A stretch of DNA of 17,224 nt from Thiobacillus sp. (lineage in GTDB: Bacteria; Pseudomonadota; Gammaproteobacteria; Burkholderiales; Thiobacillaceae): the NCBI GenBank assembly GCA_011391285.1, contig JAABQU010000239.1, positions 1-17,224 on the forward strand, written 5' to 3'. Shown here in pieces: positions 15,774 to 17,224 of the stretch. Position 1 is the stretch's first letter; each line of letters begins with the position of its first letter. The position numbers and the translations under genes are program-made. The notes beneath the pieces were generated by a model, which was given only the letters and a program-made list of their open reading frames with translations, was not told the origin of the DNA and searched no databases.

Positions 15774-16334
15774 ATGAAAATTTTGGTCGTGCTGTCGATT
15801 GCCTTCCTGCTGTCCGCGTGTGCCAGCCTGCTCCCCAGGTCTCAAGACAAGCCCGTCCAGCCCTGGAAGAGTTTCGAGGAAGCCAAGGCAAGCTACGAAA
15901 AGATAGAGCCCTTCACCACCGACCTGAACGGCTTGCGCGCGCTCGGCTTCGACCCGTTCGCGACGCCGAACATCCGCATGCTCAACCACGCCCAGGTGGT
16001 CGAGATCGTCCTCCCGGCACAGCTTCCGGCCGGTATCGAAGTACCACCGGGCATCCGGGAATGCATGAAAGCGCAGGATGGCTGTCAGGGATTCTTCACT
16101 GAGGGCGGACGTCAGAAGCGGGACCGGGTGGGAAACTTCCTGCTCGACTTCATGAATTTCAAACGTCACACGGTCACCACCGGCTGGAATTTCAGCGCGC
16201 TGATCGTGACCGTCGGCGACACGGTGGTCTACAAGCAGTGGAGCGGCCGTCCGAACACCAAGGAAGAAACGGTCAATACCAATCCGCTGGGCCCCTTGCA
16301 GGGCATCGGCGCTTCGCCAAGCCTCTACTACTGA
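15774..16334 (+). CDS. putative lipoprotein of unknown function
   Basis: I do not recognise the family. The protein has 186 residues. MKILVVLSIAFLLSACASLLP is a lipoprotein signal peptide with lipobox LSAC and Cys16 as the lipidated residue; Ala17 and Ser18 do not suggest inner-membrane retention, so an outer-membrane location is likely. The mature part has no further membrane segment. It includes WKSFEEAKASYEKIEPFTTDLNGLRALGFDPFATPNIRMLNH (31-72) and a hydrophobic strand-like run QVVEIVLPAQLP. A cysteine pair, Cys97 and Cys104 (ECMKAQDGC), could form a disulfide. NFSALIVTVGDTVVYKQWSG (139-158) follows. AGGGA lies 7 bases before the start. The open frame continues upstream to 15318, but that part opposes tamA and has no initiation signal. 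It is divergent from tamA across a 211-base gap and converges on clpB at a shared terminator. Confidence 0.85.
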   Translation: MKILVVLSIAFLLSACASLLPRSQDKPVQPWKSFEEAKASYEKIEPFTTDLNGLRALGFDPFATPNIRMLNHAQVVEIVLPAQLPAGIEVPPGIRECMKAQDGCQGFFTEGGRQKRDRVGNFLLDFMNFKRHTVTTGWNFSALIVTVGDTVVYKQWSGRPNTKEETVNTNPLGPLQGIGASPSLYY

Positions 16335-16369
16335 TCCGGGCGATTCCTGCCTTTGGCTGCCCTCATAAA

Positions 16370-16395
16370 AAAGAGGGCGGTATCCCGCCCTCTTT
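16370..16395 (-). terminator. rho-independent terminator of clpB (possibly bidirectional)
   Basis: An 11-bp perfect stem (16370-16380 with 16385-16395, core GAGGGCGG/CCGCCCTC) closes a 4-base loop. On the minus strand the stem is followed by a run of T residues (complement of the A-run at 16367-16372), the classic form, 17 bases after the clpB stop. On the plus strand only three T residues follow, so termination of the lipoprotein transcript, 35 bases upstream, would be weaker. Confidence 0.9.
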
Positions 16396-16411
16396 CATCC
16401 CACCACCCCGA

Positions 16412-17224
<813 letters not shown>

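Overview
The window looks like ordinary chromosomal core sequence from a GC-rich betaproteobacterium. The gene content and order (hom-thrC behind an AlaA-type aminotransferase; surE-pcm-nlpD-rpoS; tamA-tamB; clpB) and the protein sequences suggest something near Nitrosomonadales/Thiobacillaceae, but that placement is an inference from memory and not a search. I see no phage, IS transposase, plasmid functions, tRNA, rRNA or CRISPR array. No gene-free stretch exceeds 300 bases.

Positions 1-5246 form a minus-strand block read in the order alaA, hom, thrC, a uracil-DNA glycosylase-like gene, and a YibF-like glutathione S-transferase cut by the left edge. Hom and ThrC carry aspartate semialdehyde towards threonine (only the first and last of those steps are encoded here; no thrB is visible), and AlaA is a pyruvate/glutamate transaminase. 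The genes are tightly packed: hom stop and thrC start abut, and the glycosylase start overlaps thrC. A plausible sigma-70 promoter and a short leader hairpin sit upstream of alaA. A Mth938-domain gene is read divergently at 5416-5805.

Positions 5806-5981 lie between two convergent genes and are almost entirely filled by a palindromic, MITE-like element (5809-5980) with a perfect 14-bp inner stem. This is the most unusual structure in the window.

Positions 5982-15562 are a second minus-strand block read in the order tamA, tamB, surE, pcm, nlpD, rpoS, yrfG-like nucleotidase. Neighbouring genes overlap by 4 bases at tamA/tamB, pcm/nlpD and nlpD/rpoS and by 16 bases at surE/pcm. The only sizeable gap is 103 bases before surE, which contains a possible extended -10 promoter. 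The block joins outer-membrane assembly (TamAB), stationary-phase repair and housekeeping (SurE, Pcm), cell-separation control (NlpD) and the stationary-phase sigma factor.

Positions 15774-16334 hold a divergent, unrecognised lipoprotein gene. It is followed by a rho-independent terminator that mainly serves the converging clpB gene, whose 3' part fills the right end of the window. No strong case for a wholly new system emerges. The leads are the palindromic element, the unknown lipoprotein, the four-cysteine glycosylase relative and small regulatory structures in the alaA/Mth938 divergent region.
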